Shown here: positions 36,890 through 46,800 of the stretch, piece by piece
Numbering within the stretch: the first letter of the stretch is position 1
How the letters are laid out: each line of letters begins with the position of its first letter
Assembly (NCBI GenBank): GCA_008690995.1
Contig: VRMN01000004.1
Location: 682,001 to 746,000, forward strand
Source: Porphyridium purpureum
Taxonomy: Eukaryota > Rhodophyta > Bangiophyceae > Porphyridiales > Porphyridiaceae
Direction: 5' to 3'
DNA length: 64,000 bases
Program-made: the position numbers and the translations under genes
Notes under the pieces: model-generated
Told to the model about the DNA's origin: nothing
Database searches by the model: none
What the model saw: only the letters and a program-made list of their open reading frames with translations

Positions 36890-38140
36890 ATGTTGGGCTT
36901 CCTTGCCGGAAAGGCAGCTGGCGTGGTCCCGCCGCGTGTGGCGCGGCGCGGAGAAGTGTGCAGTGGAGGTGGACGTGCTCCGCTGGATGTTGTGCACTGC
37001 GTGAGAAAACATCGGTGCGACGTGCGCGCGCTCGATGCAGAGACGTATGAGCTGGTGCTCCCGCCGGCGGTCGGGCTTGCCCTGCAGAAGTTCACGGCAA
37101 AGGAAGGGGTGACAGAGCGGCAGGAGCGGTTGAACGCGCTCGCCGCGTTCCTGCTGGATAATGGCGCGGAGCATAAGCAGTACCCACTCGCTACTTACAT
37201 CGCTCAGTCAGCCTCTGCAGGCGCCTCACAGGTCCAGCCTGTCGCGCTGGAGAATGGCGGCTCGCGGTTCGATCCCATTGTTGCAGCGCATGCAGCAAGT
37301 GTCAACCTGTTTGCTGCAAGCTATCGAGGCGAGTGGGCTGGGTACGAGTGCGTATTCGGCAAAAAGACGGGTGAGATCCAGGTGCTCGAAGAGTACGAAT
37401 TGCCAGATGGATTTAGGGAGCTCGGCGTCATTCCTGTTGGGTTCGAGTCGTCAAATTCATGCACCGTGCGTGGGTCGATGCTGTACCGCAAGCATTTTCG
37501 CATTTTGCCCTCCTTGTGTACGTTTGGCGACCATATCGATATCGAGGAAGACTTGTACGCCGCGGACCTTTCCGAGCCCCACTGCGTGGCCTTTTTGGAT
37601 GGATCGTACTCGCTCGGGCACGCCAAGCATGACCCAGAAGCACCCACGTACGTGAGCCCGAAGAAAATCGAGTTTGGGCTCATGTATCCAGGGGAAAGTC
37701 AGACCCGCCAACGGATCACTGTCCGGTTTGGCATTCATGCAGGAGTCGGTAAGATTGTCTCGGACCCGCAAGTTTTCCTGGAGCATTTCGAAATGGACTA
37801 TTGCGGCGGCCAGGTTATTCAGGGTGGCTCTGGCTTTACTCAAGGGTGGGGCAGCGAACCGCTACGAGACATGAGCATTCTGGATGGAACTTGGAAGAGC
37901 CTGAAAGACGGGACGCTGGTCGAGCGAAAAGCTCCGATCTTGGATCCGCAGGCAACGCTTGTCATGCCTCATGGCATTACAATTTCGATCGAAAAACCGC
38001 CTGGGTCAGAGGCGTACCACGTGCAGGTAGGCTGGCTGCCTGATGGACAGGGTACCCATCGCTCACTAATAACGCAGAAGATCGACTCGAAGACCGGCGA
38101 ATTTATGGCCGCCGTGTATGATATTGAGGTCAAGGTGTGA
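36890..38140 (+). CDS. DUF3598 family protein, probably plastid-targeted
   Basis: 416 residues from the ATG at 36890; an in-frame GTG upstream was rejected. The C-terminal end (ISIEKPPGSEAYHVQVGWLP, then RSLITQKIDSKTGEFMAAV) and the centre (FLDGSYSLG, PKKIEFGLMYPGESQTRQRI, SFRGEW-like YRGEWAG) match the DUF3598 beta-barrel found in cyanobacteria and plastid-bearing eukaryotes. The first 35 residues are Arg-, Gly- and Val-rich with few acids (FLAGKAAGVVPPRVARRGEV), as in a transit peptide. The family's function is not established; barrels of this type often bind pigments or lipids, which is only a suggestion here. Confidence 0.8.
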   Translation: MLGFLAGKAAGVVPPRVARRGEVCSGGGRAPLDVVHCVRKHRCDVRALDAETYELVLPPAVGLALQKFTAKEGVTERQERLNALAAFLLDNGAEHKQYPLATYIAQSASAGASQVQPVALENGGSRFDPIVAAHAASVNLFAASYRGEWAGYECVFGKKTGEIQVLEEYELPDGFRELGVIPVGFESSNSCTVRGSMLYRKHFRILPSLCTFGDHIDIEEDLYAADLSEPHCVAFLDGSYSLGHAKHDPEAPTYVSPKKIEFGLMYPGESQTRQRITVRFGIHAGVGKIVSDPQVFLEHFEMDYCGGQVIQGGSGFTQGWGSEPLRDMSILDGTWKSLKDGTLVERKAPILDPQATLVMPHGITISIEKPPGSEAYHVQVGWLPDGQGTHRSLITQKIDSKTGEFMAAVYDIEVKV

Positions 38141-38220
38141 TGACCAGGTGCTCTAGCGGGACCGACCTCTCGCTTGTGTTTGTCCGAGGATAGGATGCCA
38201 TGCAAGCATTCTTTGCGCAG

Positions 38221-38844
38221 CTACATGACAATTTCTGGCTGAGTAGCATCCATATCCAAAACGTAAACGTCTTCCTCCTGCACCTGAATCGAATTGGCGT
38301 GGATTTGCTCCAGAATGTTGAATCCATCGGGTTGATCCGAGTCCTCCCATAAAATCAAGTTTGGGTCCTGGTGCGATTCAGGGATTGCGGAAGAACCAGT
38401 ATAATGTGCTCTGCTTGAGCTTTTGCCCTTGCTGCTGGATCTTTGGCGCGGCTTTTCACCATTGGAATCTGAGAGTTTGGTCGGGTCGTCTCCCCCAGCA
38501 GCTTTTGCAGCCTTGACGCCCGCCTCTTCCATGACTCCGCTCTGCGCGGCCACCTTCACACCTGTACGGTCCACAGCAGCTCCATTTGTCTCCTCCGTCT
38601 TTGAACGCACGTTGTGAAGAGTAGACTCACCCGAGTTCGACTTATTCTCCTGGGCCGACGTTGTTGCAGGCACGGCAGCGGAGTGCTTCCTGTTTGCTTT
38701 CTCAGACGCTTCGATTTTTTCCGTGCTGTGTGCAGTTTCCGAGACGCTCGATGGCTCGCTAGACGTCAGGACGACCTGGGTCTCTTCGACGGCTTTGTAC
38801 TTTTGCTGATTGGCGCTCTTACCCAACGATAGACACGCACCCAT
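38221..38844 (-). CDS. Putative N-myristoylated/palmitoylated disordered protein
   Basis: 207 residues, ATG start. It begins MGACLSLG: Gly2 with Ser6 fits N-myristoylation and Cys4 fits palmitoylation, so membrane attachment is likely. The body (about 15-160) is Ser/Glu/Lys/Thr-rich and looks disordered. The last 50 residues are acidic and probably folded or partner-binding (LILWEDSDQPDGFNILEQI, DVYVLDMDATQPE). The layout recalls small lipid-anchored scaffolds such as LAMTOR1 but no homology is claimed. The gene is convergent with DUF3598, 80 bp apart. Confidence 0.72.
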   Translation of the reverse strand: MGACLSLGKSANQQKYKAVEETQVVLTSSEPSSVSETAHSTEKIEASEKANRKHSAAVPATTSAQENKSNSGESTLHNVRSKTEETNGAAVDRTGVKVAAQSGVMEEAGVKAAKAAGGDDPTKLSDSNGEKPRQRSSSKGKSSSRAHYTGSSAIPESHQDPNLILWEDSDQPDGFNILEQIHANSIQVQEEDVYVLDMDATQPEIVM

Positions 38845-39532
38845 ACTGTCTCTCCTCGATGTTTATCACACCGCCCAACGCACACAAAATCCCGCGGCGC
38901 TCTCTCGACACCGCGCCAACAGCGCAAACCGAAACTCACAGCATCACCCCAACAACACACCTGTCTCTCTGCCTTGCCCGCACATCTTGGGATCGGTTGC
39001 CTCAAAAATACGTGGCCAGAGCCGCCAATTCAAATTTTCAAACGGAGCGGTACAGCGTGTGACAGACAGAACCCACTGTACTCTAAGCGTTAAATAAGGT
39101 ACAGCGCGACGTTTCGAAGTACAGTCAGCCGGGTCGTGTGTAGACTCAACGGATCGAAGCGCCACAGGCTTGAAAATCACAAAACAGGCCAATGCTGTGA
39201 TGTTTGAGTGGAACAAAGTCGAGTTGGTGATGATAGCGGGTGCATGAAAGGGTGGCGGGGAGGTTGAGAGAAAGAGAGAGAGGGCGTGCGGAAGCGAGCG
39301 AAAGGAAGTTGGCTCGGAGGAGAGCTCGTGATTCCCCTCCCTTTCCCCCTCCCCATCGTTTGGCGAGTGTGGAGTGGGAGGTACTTTGCGTGCATTAGGC
39401 CCGATCGGTTGTGTGTGTGCGGCCGAAGCGGAAAGCCGGAGCGATCGTGTGCGTTTGCGTGTGCGTGTGTATGTGCGTGTGCGTGTGTATGTGTGTGTGT
39501 ATGAGTGTTTGTAAGGGACAAGCGTCGTCGCG
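38845..39532. promoter_or_regulatory. Divergent promoter with four GTAC motifs
   Basis: 690 bp between the lipidated-protein gene and V-ATPase a. Motifs: GGTACAGC 39048-39055, ACTGTACT 39074-39081, GGTACAGC 39097-39104 (directly after TTAAATAA), AGTACAGT 39117-39124. A GT-rich microsatellite (about 39440-39515) sits in the V-ATPase leader just before its ATG. Confidence 0.55.
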
Positions 39533-42157
39533 ATGGGCTCGTTGACCCGCTCGGAGGATATGGTGCTGCTGCGGCTGTACTTCCCCAAGACCGCCGCGCA
39601 CGCGACGATGGATGAGCTGGGCAAGTTGGGCGTGTTTCAGATTGAGGATCTGAACACCGAAACCTCGATGTTTCAACGCGCGTTTTCTGATGAAGTCAAG
39701 CTGTGTGACGAGATGCTTCGCAAATTACGCTTCTTGTGCAAGGAAATTGAGCTCGATCCGGCGCTCAAGCGCGTGCTGAGCAACGAAATGGAGCCGGCTT
39801 ATTCTGCACAGGCCGCCCATACGGGACCGCTCGAGTCAAAGGATCTCATAGCATTGGACCAGAAGCTCTCGCAGCATGAGCAGACCGTCCGAGAGATTCA
39901 GACAAACAAGCAGGTGCTTACGTTTCAGCAGGCGTCAATGAAGGAGCTCAAGGCCGTTCTTGAGGTTGCCTCCGGCATCATCAGCAATGCACCAGTGCTC
40001 GAGACGGTCTCTGCGTATGGAGCTTTGCGAACAGAAAGCAGCGGCACCGATGAAGGCGGTTTGTATGCATCCGAAGCGCCGCAGCGTCAAGTCACGGAGC
40101 GCCTGCTGCGCCCAGGCTCCATCCAGGGCCAAATCGGGCCAGGACCGGCGCCTGTGCTTCTTGACTACTACACCGGCGTCATTGAAACCGCCAAGGTACC
40201 TGCCTTCCAGCGAATCTTGTTTCGATCCACGCGCGGAAATTTTCATGGCCGCTTTGTCGAAATTGAAGAGCCTCTTACGGATCCAGAAACCGGGATTGCG
40301 AAGCAAAAGTCTGTGTTTGTGATCTTTTTGACAGGCGCACAGATCAAGGATAAGGTGTCACGCATATGCTCAGCATTCAATGCCACCAAGTATCCGGTGT
40401 CGAACGACCCAGAACTACAGAAGCAGGCGTATGCCGAGTGCAGCAGCCGTATTGACGACCTGCAGATTGTCCTGGATCAAACGGATCGCAACACGGATGA
40501 CCTGCTGCGTTTTCTGGCACGCAAAATGCCGGCATGGACCCAGGCTGTGCTCCGAGAGAAGGCTGTGCACCACAACTTAAACATGCTTAACCTTGACACG
40601 AGCCAAAAGCTTCTGATCGCGGAAGGCTGGTGCCCGGCTGCAGACGTGGAGAAAGTGAACGACGCGCTGGAAATAGGAAGGCAGCGATCTCGTGTGGATG
40701 TTTCGTCCGTGCTTGAGTACCGGGCGATGTCTGGTCACGTTCACCCGCCTACATACTTTAAGCTCAACAAGTTTACGCGCGTCTTCCAAGGCATTGTCGA
40801 GTCGTACGGTGTGGCATCGTACAAAGAGATGAATCCCGCGATTTTTGCGACAATCACGTTTCCGTTCCTTTTCGCGGTCATGTTTGGTGACATCGGCCAC
40901 GGATCCATCATGGCCCTCGTCGCGTACATGCTCGTTCGCATGGAGCCCAAAATGATGGGCAAAAAGTTGGACGAAATGACGGAGATGATTTTTGACGGCC
41001 GATACATTATTCTCTTGATGGGTATCTTTTCAATTTTCACGGGAGCCATTTACAATGAGTTTTTCGCCATCCCGCTCGACATTTTCGGATCTCGATGGAA
41101 GTACACGTCCTTGAGCACCATGGCGTGCGGTATAGACAACTGCGCTCACCCTGCGGCGGTTTTGCCGCCGCTGAAGCCGTATCCGTTCGGCTTCGACCCG
41201 ATCTGGAAGTCGTCGCAGACCGCGCTGCTGTTCTTCAATTCGTACAAGATGAAGCTGTCGATTGTGTTGGGCGTGTCGCAGATGGTGATGGGTATTACTT
41301 GCTCGTACTTGAACGCTGCGCACATGAAAGAACCGCTGGACATCTACTATGTCTTCATTCCGCAGATGATTTTTATGAATGCTACATTTGGGTACTTGGT
41401 GGTGCTCATTTTTCTCAAATGGAGCATCGACTGGAACGCTCCTGGCGCGGGCCCGGCACCGGATCTGAAGGGTATTCTTATCGGAATGTTCATGTCACCT
41501 GGCAATGTGCCACCAGAACTGCAGCTGTACCCAGGACAGGCCATCGTTCAGGTCGTGCTGCTGATTCTTGCGCTTGTTGCGGTTCCCTGGATGCTCTTGC
41601 CGAAGCCCTTGTTGCTGAAGAGACGTCATGAGCAGCACAGTGCGAAGAAGTACAAATTGGTTTCGGACAACGGATTCAGTGAAGAGTCGGCACTTCTTGG
41701 AGGAAAGAACGGCGCGTCTGGGTCTGCAGGCTCGGCGAAAGAGACATCGGCGCTCGCTGCGGCACCCGAGGAACATGAGGAAGAGTTTGATTTCAGTGAG
41801 ATTTTTGTTGGACAGATGATCCACACGATTGAGTTTGTGTTGGGCGCCGTGAGTAACACGGCGAGCTACCTGCGTCTATGGGCGTTGTCCCTGGCTCATG
41901 CTGAGCTGAGCGACGTGTTTTTGGAGAAGCTCTTGTTCATGACCATCGGCACTGGGAGCGTGGTCGCAATCATCATTGGGTTTTTCTTGTGGCTCGGGTC
42001 GACTATTGGGGTGCTGATGCTCATGGAGTCGCTCTCGGCGTTTTTGCACACGTTGCGTTTGCACTGGGTCGAGTTCCAGAACAAGTTTTATAACTTGCAC
42101 GATTCGGGTTCAAAGTTCTCGCCCTTTACGTACGAAACGCTGGAGTTTTCGACGTGA
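39533..42157 (+). CDS. V-type proton ATPase subunit a (Vo 100-116 kDa)
   Basis: 874 residues, ATG start. The N-terminal half is the cytosolic stator-contact arm (LLRLYFPKTAAHATMDELG, KLGVFQIEDLN, coiled segments). The C-terminal half has about eight membrane helices. The proton-path signature SYLRLWALSLAHAELSDVF is present, with the essential Arg at residue 781. Other family landmarks: FAVMFGDIGHG, PFGFDPIW, FLNSYKMKLSI-like FFNSYKMKLSI. It forms the half-channels for protons beside the c-ring in vacuolar or endosomal membranes. An acidic linker at about 710-755 differs in length between species. An AATAA-like A-rich signal (TTTATAAAATAAG near 42279) follows the stop. Confidence 0.97.
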   Translation: MGSLTRSEDMVLLRLYFPKTAAHATMDELGKLGVFQIEDLNTETSMFQRAFSDEVKLCDEMLRKLRFLCKEIELDPALKRVLSNEMEPAYSAQAAHTGPLESKDLIALDQKLSQHEQTVREIQTNKQVLTFQQASMKELKAVLEVASGIISNAPVLETVSAYGALRTESSGTDEGGLYASEAPQRQVTERLLRPGSIQGQIGPGPAPVLLDYYTGVIETAKVPAFQRILFRSTRGNFHGRFVEIEEPLTDPETGIAKQKSVFVIFLTGAQIKDKVSRICSAFNATKYPVSNDPELQKQAYAECSSRIDDLQIVLDQTDRNTDDLLRFLARKMPAWTQAVLREKAVHHNLNMLNLDTSQKLLIAEGWCPAADVEKVNDALEIGRQRSRVDVSSVLEYRAMSGHVHPPTYFKLNKFTRVFQGIVESYGVASYKEMNPAIFATITFPFLFAVMFGDIGHGSIMALVAYMLVRMEPKMMGKKLDEMTEMIFDGRYIILLMGIFSIFTGAIYNEFFAIPLDIFGSRWKYTSLSTMACGIDNCAHPAAVLPPLKPYPFGFDPIWKSSQTALLFFNSYKMKLSIVLGVSQMVMGITCSYLNAAHMKEPLDIYYVFIPQMIFMNATFGYLVVLIFLKWSIDWNAPGAGPAPDLKGILIGMFMSPGNVPPELQLYPGQAIVQVVLLILALVAVPWMLLPKPLLLKRRHEQHSAKKYKLVSDNGFSEESALLGGKNGASGSAGSAKETSALAAAPEEHEEEFDFSEIFVGQMIHTIEFVLGAVSNTASYLRLWALSLAHAELSDVFLEKLLFMTIGTGSVVAIIIGFFLWLGSTIGVLMLMESLSAFLHTLRLHWVEFQNKFYNLHDSGSKFSPFTYETLEFST

Positions 42158-42481
42158 GCATAGGAGAGCGGTAGAAGGCTTGAGCTGTGAGTCCCGAAAA
42201 GGAACCTTTTGGACGACCGTTGCGCTTGTGTGCTTCTCGTGTCAGACGCAGGGGGTTTTCTTTTCTTTTCCTCTTTCTTTATAAAATAAGAACAAACAAA
42301 AGAATCAAAGCAAACGTCCGTTTCTTAGATTCAGGCACGACCAGGACCAGGACCAGTACCATCCTTGCTCACGCAGTGGCTCATAAAACACGAACTGGCC
42401 GACCGATGACAACACGTCGATCAACTCGGGCGGGTATCCGTAACATCCTCGTCCTGTACCGCGACACCCACACTGCTGTCT
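42158..42481. other. 3' flank, no gene seen
   Basis: About 320 bp between convergent genes. It holds a likely poly(A) region (42279-42290) and CCTGTACC at 42453-42460. No coding frame is convincing. Confidence 0.45.
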
Positions 42482-42787
42482 TCAACGGCGCAACTCATTC
42501 GGATCTTCCACGGGAAACACAGGAAGCGACTTGGTGACGCGCTTGTGAAGCCGTTCCATCTCAGTGTACCCGCCGACGTTTATTCGGTCCGACACGATCA
42601 TGCTACGGCCTTTCGCCGTCGCGGTCGGGTAGCCCAAATTCGCCGCATAGTCCGGCTGCTTCAACAATTTAAACTCCAACCTCTTTCCATAGTCTACCTT
42701 CCTTTGGCCAGCGCGGTGCAGATACTCAGCGGCCTCCTTTTTGATCTCGGCCTCGGTCTGCACCAAACCGCGCAAATACCACGACAT
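42482..42787 (-). CDS. Small conserved-looking hydrophilic protein, unknown
   Basis: 101 residues, ATG start (MSWYLRGLVQTEAEIKKEAA). Low Cys, balanced charge, an amphipathic first helix and a few aromatic residues give it the look of a real small subunit rather than a chance frame. It has no signal peptide or membrane segment. I do not recognise the family; a small subunit of an organellar complex is possible but unproven. No promoter motif is clear upstream. Confidence 0.55.
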   Translation of the reverse strand: MSWYLRGLVQTEAEIKKEAAEYLHRAGQRKVDYGKRLEFKLLKQPDYAANLGYPTATAKGRSMIVSDRINVGGYTEMERLHKRVTKSLPVFPVEDPNELRR

Positions 42788-43488
42788 CTTTGGAGCACTT
42801 TCTCGCTCGACGCAATCTGGCGCCTCCTTCCCTACAGCGGGACTGATGGGTATGTCTCTCTATCCGCGGCGCAAAGGCACGTCCGCAGACAAGCACGCTC
42901 TCCTACCGCAAGGAACGACGACCACCCAATGTCTCCCGCGTCTCCAGCGTCCTGCCTCCTTTGAGTTTCCGCTCCGCCAGCAGCTCTGCGACACCCGGCC
43001 TCACCTTTACGGTTTATTGGCTTCTCTAGCAAATGCGCCGGTAAGCCGATATGATCGACGTTCCAGTTGGAAGTGGCGAGGACGAGGAGTGCACGTGTTC
43101 CCGATGGGGAATGCGTGTCCAGGACGTGCGATGGCTTCGGCCACATTGTGCCATGGCGCTCCATGGTGCCCGAGCAATATCCGAAATTCAAATGGTTAGA
43201 AAGTTGTCATTTAGTTCAGAGCGCAAAACTGGAAAATGAGGGGGCAAAGAAAAACTATTCACGCAAGCGATGGGCCTCGAAGGATGATCGCGAGCAATCG
43301 GAACGCACAGCGCAGCTCGAGGCCAGAGCGCCAATTCACGTTTGTGCAAAGTGAGCGACGGAAGGTTCAAATCTCTCCCGTGTCGCGACCGCTCCGAGAC
43401 GTCCGAGGGACGCGCACGCATGCGAGGACGCCGAAACGAAATAGGCATCCACACAACATCGTGTTATCGAGCGGCTCTTCAACGAAGT
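42788..43488. other. Intergenic, no gene recognised
   Basis: 700 bp. Several open frames overlap on both strands, none with a recognisable motif or both a good start and a good composition. Confidence 0.4.
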
Positions 43489-43785
43489 TCAAGCTTGTTT
43501 TGAGGCATCCAAGTCGAACGCCTGCTTCATGCCAATGTACAAGCATCCGCTGCCGAGCAAAATCGGCGCCAGGACGCACAGGAAGATCTGCGGGTTACGC
43601 AACGCCACGGCGCTGGCGAGCGCCACGAGCCCGCTGACCCTGCCCGGCTTTGAGACTGTCGAGACCATGGCCAGAGAGTTGCGCTTCATCGACCTCTCCA
43701 TGCGCGTGCGGCAGACGGACGCCCCGACCACACGCACGCCGTGTGGCGCGACGTGCGGCTGCATCACGATCATTGACTGCGCCAT
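43489..43785 (-). CDS. Small single-span membrane protein, possibly organelle-targeted
   Basis: 98 residues from the ATG at 43785; a GTG upstream was rejected. The first 50 residues are rich in Arg, Ser, Val and Met with no acid except one Glu (VVGASVCRTRMERSMKRNS), like a transit peptide. One hydrophobic helix (IFLCVLAPILLGSGCLYIGM) precedes a short acidic/Lys tail. This layout fits a small nuclear-encoded thylakoid or mitochondrial membrane subunit, but I cannot name it. A minus-strand TATA box ATATAAAA is at 43973-43980, about 190 bp upstream, which supports it as a real gene. Confidence 0.6.
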   Translation of the reverse strand: MAQSMIVMQPHVAPHGVRVVGASVCRTRMERSMKRNSLAMVSTVSKPGRVSGLVALASAVALRNPQIFLCVLAPILLGSGCLYIGMKQAFDLDASKQA

Positions 43786-44696
43786 CTTGGTTCTCCCTCT
43801 TGCCTCACACCGCAACACTACACTCCTTCTCCCTTATCACCCTTGTCGCTCTTCTCGCCGCGTCCCTTCTCGTCCCTTCTCATCCCTCTCTCTCTCTCTC
43901 TCGCTCTTCATATGTATTAAGCATCCGTCGAGTTTCCCTTGACCAACCGCTCACGTCGCCCCTTTTATATGACGGCGCGCCAGCCATGTCACGCCAGCCC
44001 ACACTCCCACATCAAAACACTGCTTACATTTCCCGCTCCTCTTTTCGCTTCGACGAAATCCACACACGCACACACGCCACTAATTCAGTCCATGCCGGCC
44101 CAAATCGTCCATCACCGCATCGCCGCGTCATCCAAATCGCATCGAAGGATTCATTTCCTTTCCACGATTCGACTGCTGCGGAACGAGGCCCCTCACCCCC
44201 GCCCCAAAAATAAACAGACACGCGGCCCGCAACTGCGCACACACGCACGCACAGCACATAGACACGCCGAGCCGAGGAAGGGCTTTTTCCTGATTCGGGT
44301 GGTTTCGAGTGCTTTCCAGCCGCAGTCGATGCGGAGAAGGCGGTTTGTTTTGTAGTGATGGTGGCCGTAAGGAGTGGGTTAGGTCGTGTGCGTGCGCCGT
44401 GGCCACAAAACGGGCTCATTTGAGTAGACGCGCCCACCCGTTGGCAGTTGGGCGCTCGCGCGTGCCTGCTTGCGTGCGTGCGTGCTTGGATAAGGGGTGT
44501 AAGCGCGCCATACACAGGAGACACGCCGTCACGCAGCCGTTGAACTGTACCGCGTAGCTGGACACCCGCGCCGGAACGCGCGCGCGTGCGTTGCGGTCGG
44601 TGGTCATGCGCGTGGCGCAGGTTGTTGTGCGTGCAAGGTGGCGGTGTCAATGTTACGCAGCATTCCTTTTAATCCGGGTTCGCTCGCATTCGAGGG
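43786..44696. promoter_or_regulatory. Promoter of the small membrane protein and 3' flank of SRP54
   Basis: TATA box ATATAAAA (minus) at 43973-43980; a CT microsatellite about 43886-43903; ACTGTACC at 44544-44551. The rest is GC-rich low-complexity sequence. A 208-codon minus-strand frame (44024-44650) has no motif and looks spurious. Confidence 0.45.
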
Positions 44697-46364
44697 CTAC
44701 GGCCTGCCAAAGCCCTTGCCTGTGGGCTTGCTGGCTTGCTTCTTCTTGCCCTCCTTCCGCCGCGCACTGCGGTTCGTGCCGCCGGCCATGCCGGGCATGC
44801 CACCCATGCCGGCGGGGGCTGCGGCACCAGGGCCGCCATCCATCATGGTCTTGCCCATGCGAGCCATCATGGTCCGCATCCGCTGGAAGTCGCTGATCAG
44901 CTGCGACGCATCCTTCGAAGAACGCCCAGAACCGGCCGCAATGCGCTGCAGCCGCGAGCGCGCCGTGCGGTCCTTAATCAGCAGGTCGGGGTTTCTTCGC
45001 TCGGAGCGCGTCATCGAGTTGATCAGCGAGCGCGCCAGCTTGAGCTGCCGCTCGGCCGCTGTGAGCTGCGCATCCGAAATGCCGGCCATACCCGGAATCA
45101 TCTTCATCATCCCACCGAGTGAGCCCATCTTGGTGATCATTTCGGTCTGCTTCACAAAGTCTTCAAAGTCGAACTTTGCCTCCACCATTTTCTGAGTCAA
45201 GCGGCGTGCCTCTGCTTCATCCATCTGCTCCTGCGCCTTCTCCACAAACGAGAGCACATCACCCATACCTAAAATGCGGCTCGCCATGCGTTCTGGATAG
45301 AAAGGCTCCAGCTTTTCGACCTTCTCGCCAACACCCACAAACTTGATGGGCCGCCCGGACACCTGCTTTACTGACAGCGCCGCACCACCACGGGTGTCGC
45401 CGTCTAACTTGGTCAGAATAGCACCCGTGATCCCGACCGCGTCGTTGAACGCCCGAGTCAAGTTGGCTGCCTCCTGGCCTGTCATGGCGTCCACGACCAG
45501 CAGAATCTCATCGGGCGTCACGCTATTCTTCACGCGCTTGAGCTCGGCCATCAGTTTTGTGTCAATCACCTGTCGGCCCGCGGTATCCACAATGACTGTG
45601 TCAAACTTGTTTTTCTTCGCATACGAAATGGCCTCACGCGCAATGCGTTCGGGCTCCACGTCCGTACCCATAGCGAAAACCTCCGTATCAATAGAGGCAC
45701 CGAGTGTCTTGAGCTGTTCAATGGCCGCAGGCCGATAGACATCGCAAGCGCAAAGCAGCACGCGCCGCGGCTTCGCTTCGCTCTTACAATAAAGCGCCAA
45801 TTTGGCCGCCGCGGTGGTCTTACCCGCACCTTGCAGACCCGCGAGCAGAATCACGGTAGGCGACTCAGCAGATGCATCCTTCCGCGCAAGAGGTGTGGCT
45901 TCCGAGCCCATGATGCGGGCCAACTCGTCGTAAATGATCTTGATAAATTGCTGGCCTGGCTTGACGCCTTCCAACACCTTCTCGCCGAGCGCGCGTGCCT
46001 TGACGTCCTTGATCAGGCTGTTCACGACTTTCAGATTCACGTCTGCATCTAGCAAGGCGCGCCGAACCTCCTTAACACTACTTTCCACGTTCTTTTCCGT
46101 CAACTTGTCCGAGCCTTGCAGCTTACGCATCGTTTCGCTCATCTGCCCCGCGAGTGAGTCAAACAACATGGTCATTCCGCCTGCATCGGCTACGCGTGAC
46201 CTCGCGGCACCACGTGCTCGCGGACACCTGGTCACGCGCAACGCATTCTGTCTGCGCCCATTTGACGGGCCGAGGCCGAGTCCCAAGAATCCATCTACGC
46301 ATCCGGCGCCGGACCGTGACACACTGCCCGCACCAACGCCGCACACAAATCCAGTCACGACCAT
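44697..46364 (-). CDS. Signal recognition particle 54 kDa protein, plastid type
   Basis: 555 residues from the ATG at 46364. An N-terminal presequence of about 60 residues, rich in Gly, Arg, Ser and Val with almost no acids, suggests plastid import. It is followed by the SRP54 N domain (MTMLFDSLAGQMSETMRKL), G domain with P-loop GLQGAGKTT (176-184), CDVYRPAAIEQL, DTAGR, TKLDGDTRGGAAL, and the Met-rich M domain (GGMMKMIPGM, QRMRTMMARMGKTM). The bacterial-type sequence and the presequence together point to cpSRP54, which delivers thylakoid proteins. The C-terminal tail (GAAAPAGMGGMPGMAGG, KKKQASK) is low complexity. It shares a 436-bp divergent promoter with the giant gene. Confidence 0.93.
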   Translation of the reverse strand: MVVTGFVCGVGAGSVSRSGAGCVDGFLGLGLGPSNGRRQNALRVTRCPRARGAARSRVADAGGMTMLFDSLAGQMSETMRKLQGSDKLTEKNVESSVKEVRRALLDADVNLKVVNSLIKDVKARALGEKVLEGVKPGQQFIKIIYDELARIMGSEATPLARKDASAESPTVILLAGLQGAGKTTAAAKLALYCKSEAKPRRVLLCACDVYRPAAIEQLKTLGASIDTEVFAMGTDVEPERIAREAISYAKKNKFDTVIVDTAGRQVIDTKLMAELKRVKNSVTPDEILLVVDAMTGQEAANLTRAFNDAVGITGAILTKLDGDTRGGAALSVKQVSGRPIKFVGVGEKVEKLEPFYPERMASRILGMGDVLSFVEKAQEQMDEAEARRLTQKMVEAKFDFEDFVKQTEMITKMGSLGGMMKMIPGMAGISDAQLTAAERQLKLARSLINSMTRSERRNPDLLIKDRTARSRLQRIAAGSGRSSKDASQLISDFQRMRTMMARMGKTMMDGGPGAAAPAGMGGMPGMAGGTNRSARRKEGKKKQASKPTGKGFGRP

Positions 46365-46800
46365 CCTACCCCGTCTGCGTCTCGTTTTCTTTTTTGTGTC
46401 GCACCTCACGCCGTTCGAGGCCTAGCCCAGCTCGCGCACGCCTCAGCCTTCCGCCTTCAGCGTCGTTACGGCACGTCGACTTGCCTCCTTATCCTCCGCC
46501 GCTGCACATGTCGCAATCTCGCGCGTGGAGAATGAACGCGAAATGTAATGTGGCATTGTAAACCAATGCGTCATTAATACGCAATGCGTCATTACAGTGC
46601 AATAAGCATGACGAAGCCAGCAGAGCGTGCAGGAGAGAAGAGGAGAGAGAGCGAGGGAGCAATGAGTTGATGCAAAGCGCAAATGCGCGCATAGCGAGGG
46701 AATACAGAGTCGAAAAGGGCATGCTCAAGGTAGCTCTCGGCCACATTGCATAGTCTCCCTGCTCCTACGTGGCGGAGGCCAATTATCTCGAGTTGACGAG
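46365..46800. promoter_or_regulatory. Divergent promoter of SRP54 and the giant gene with a repeated site
   Basis: A 13-nt sequence CAATGCGTCATTA occurs twice as direct repeats (46564-46576 and 46582-46594), 18 bp apart start to start. Its core TGACGCATT resembles a bZIP (CRE/AP-1-like) site. ATTACAGTGC follows. CCAAT appears at 46563-46567 and GGCCAAT near 46778. No TATA box stands out. Confidence 0.5.

Noticed and set aside
44024-44650. 208-codon minus-strand frame next to SRP54
   Set aside because: Low-complexity His/Arg/Ala translation in GC-rich DNA, with no motif.
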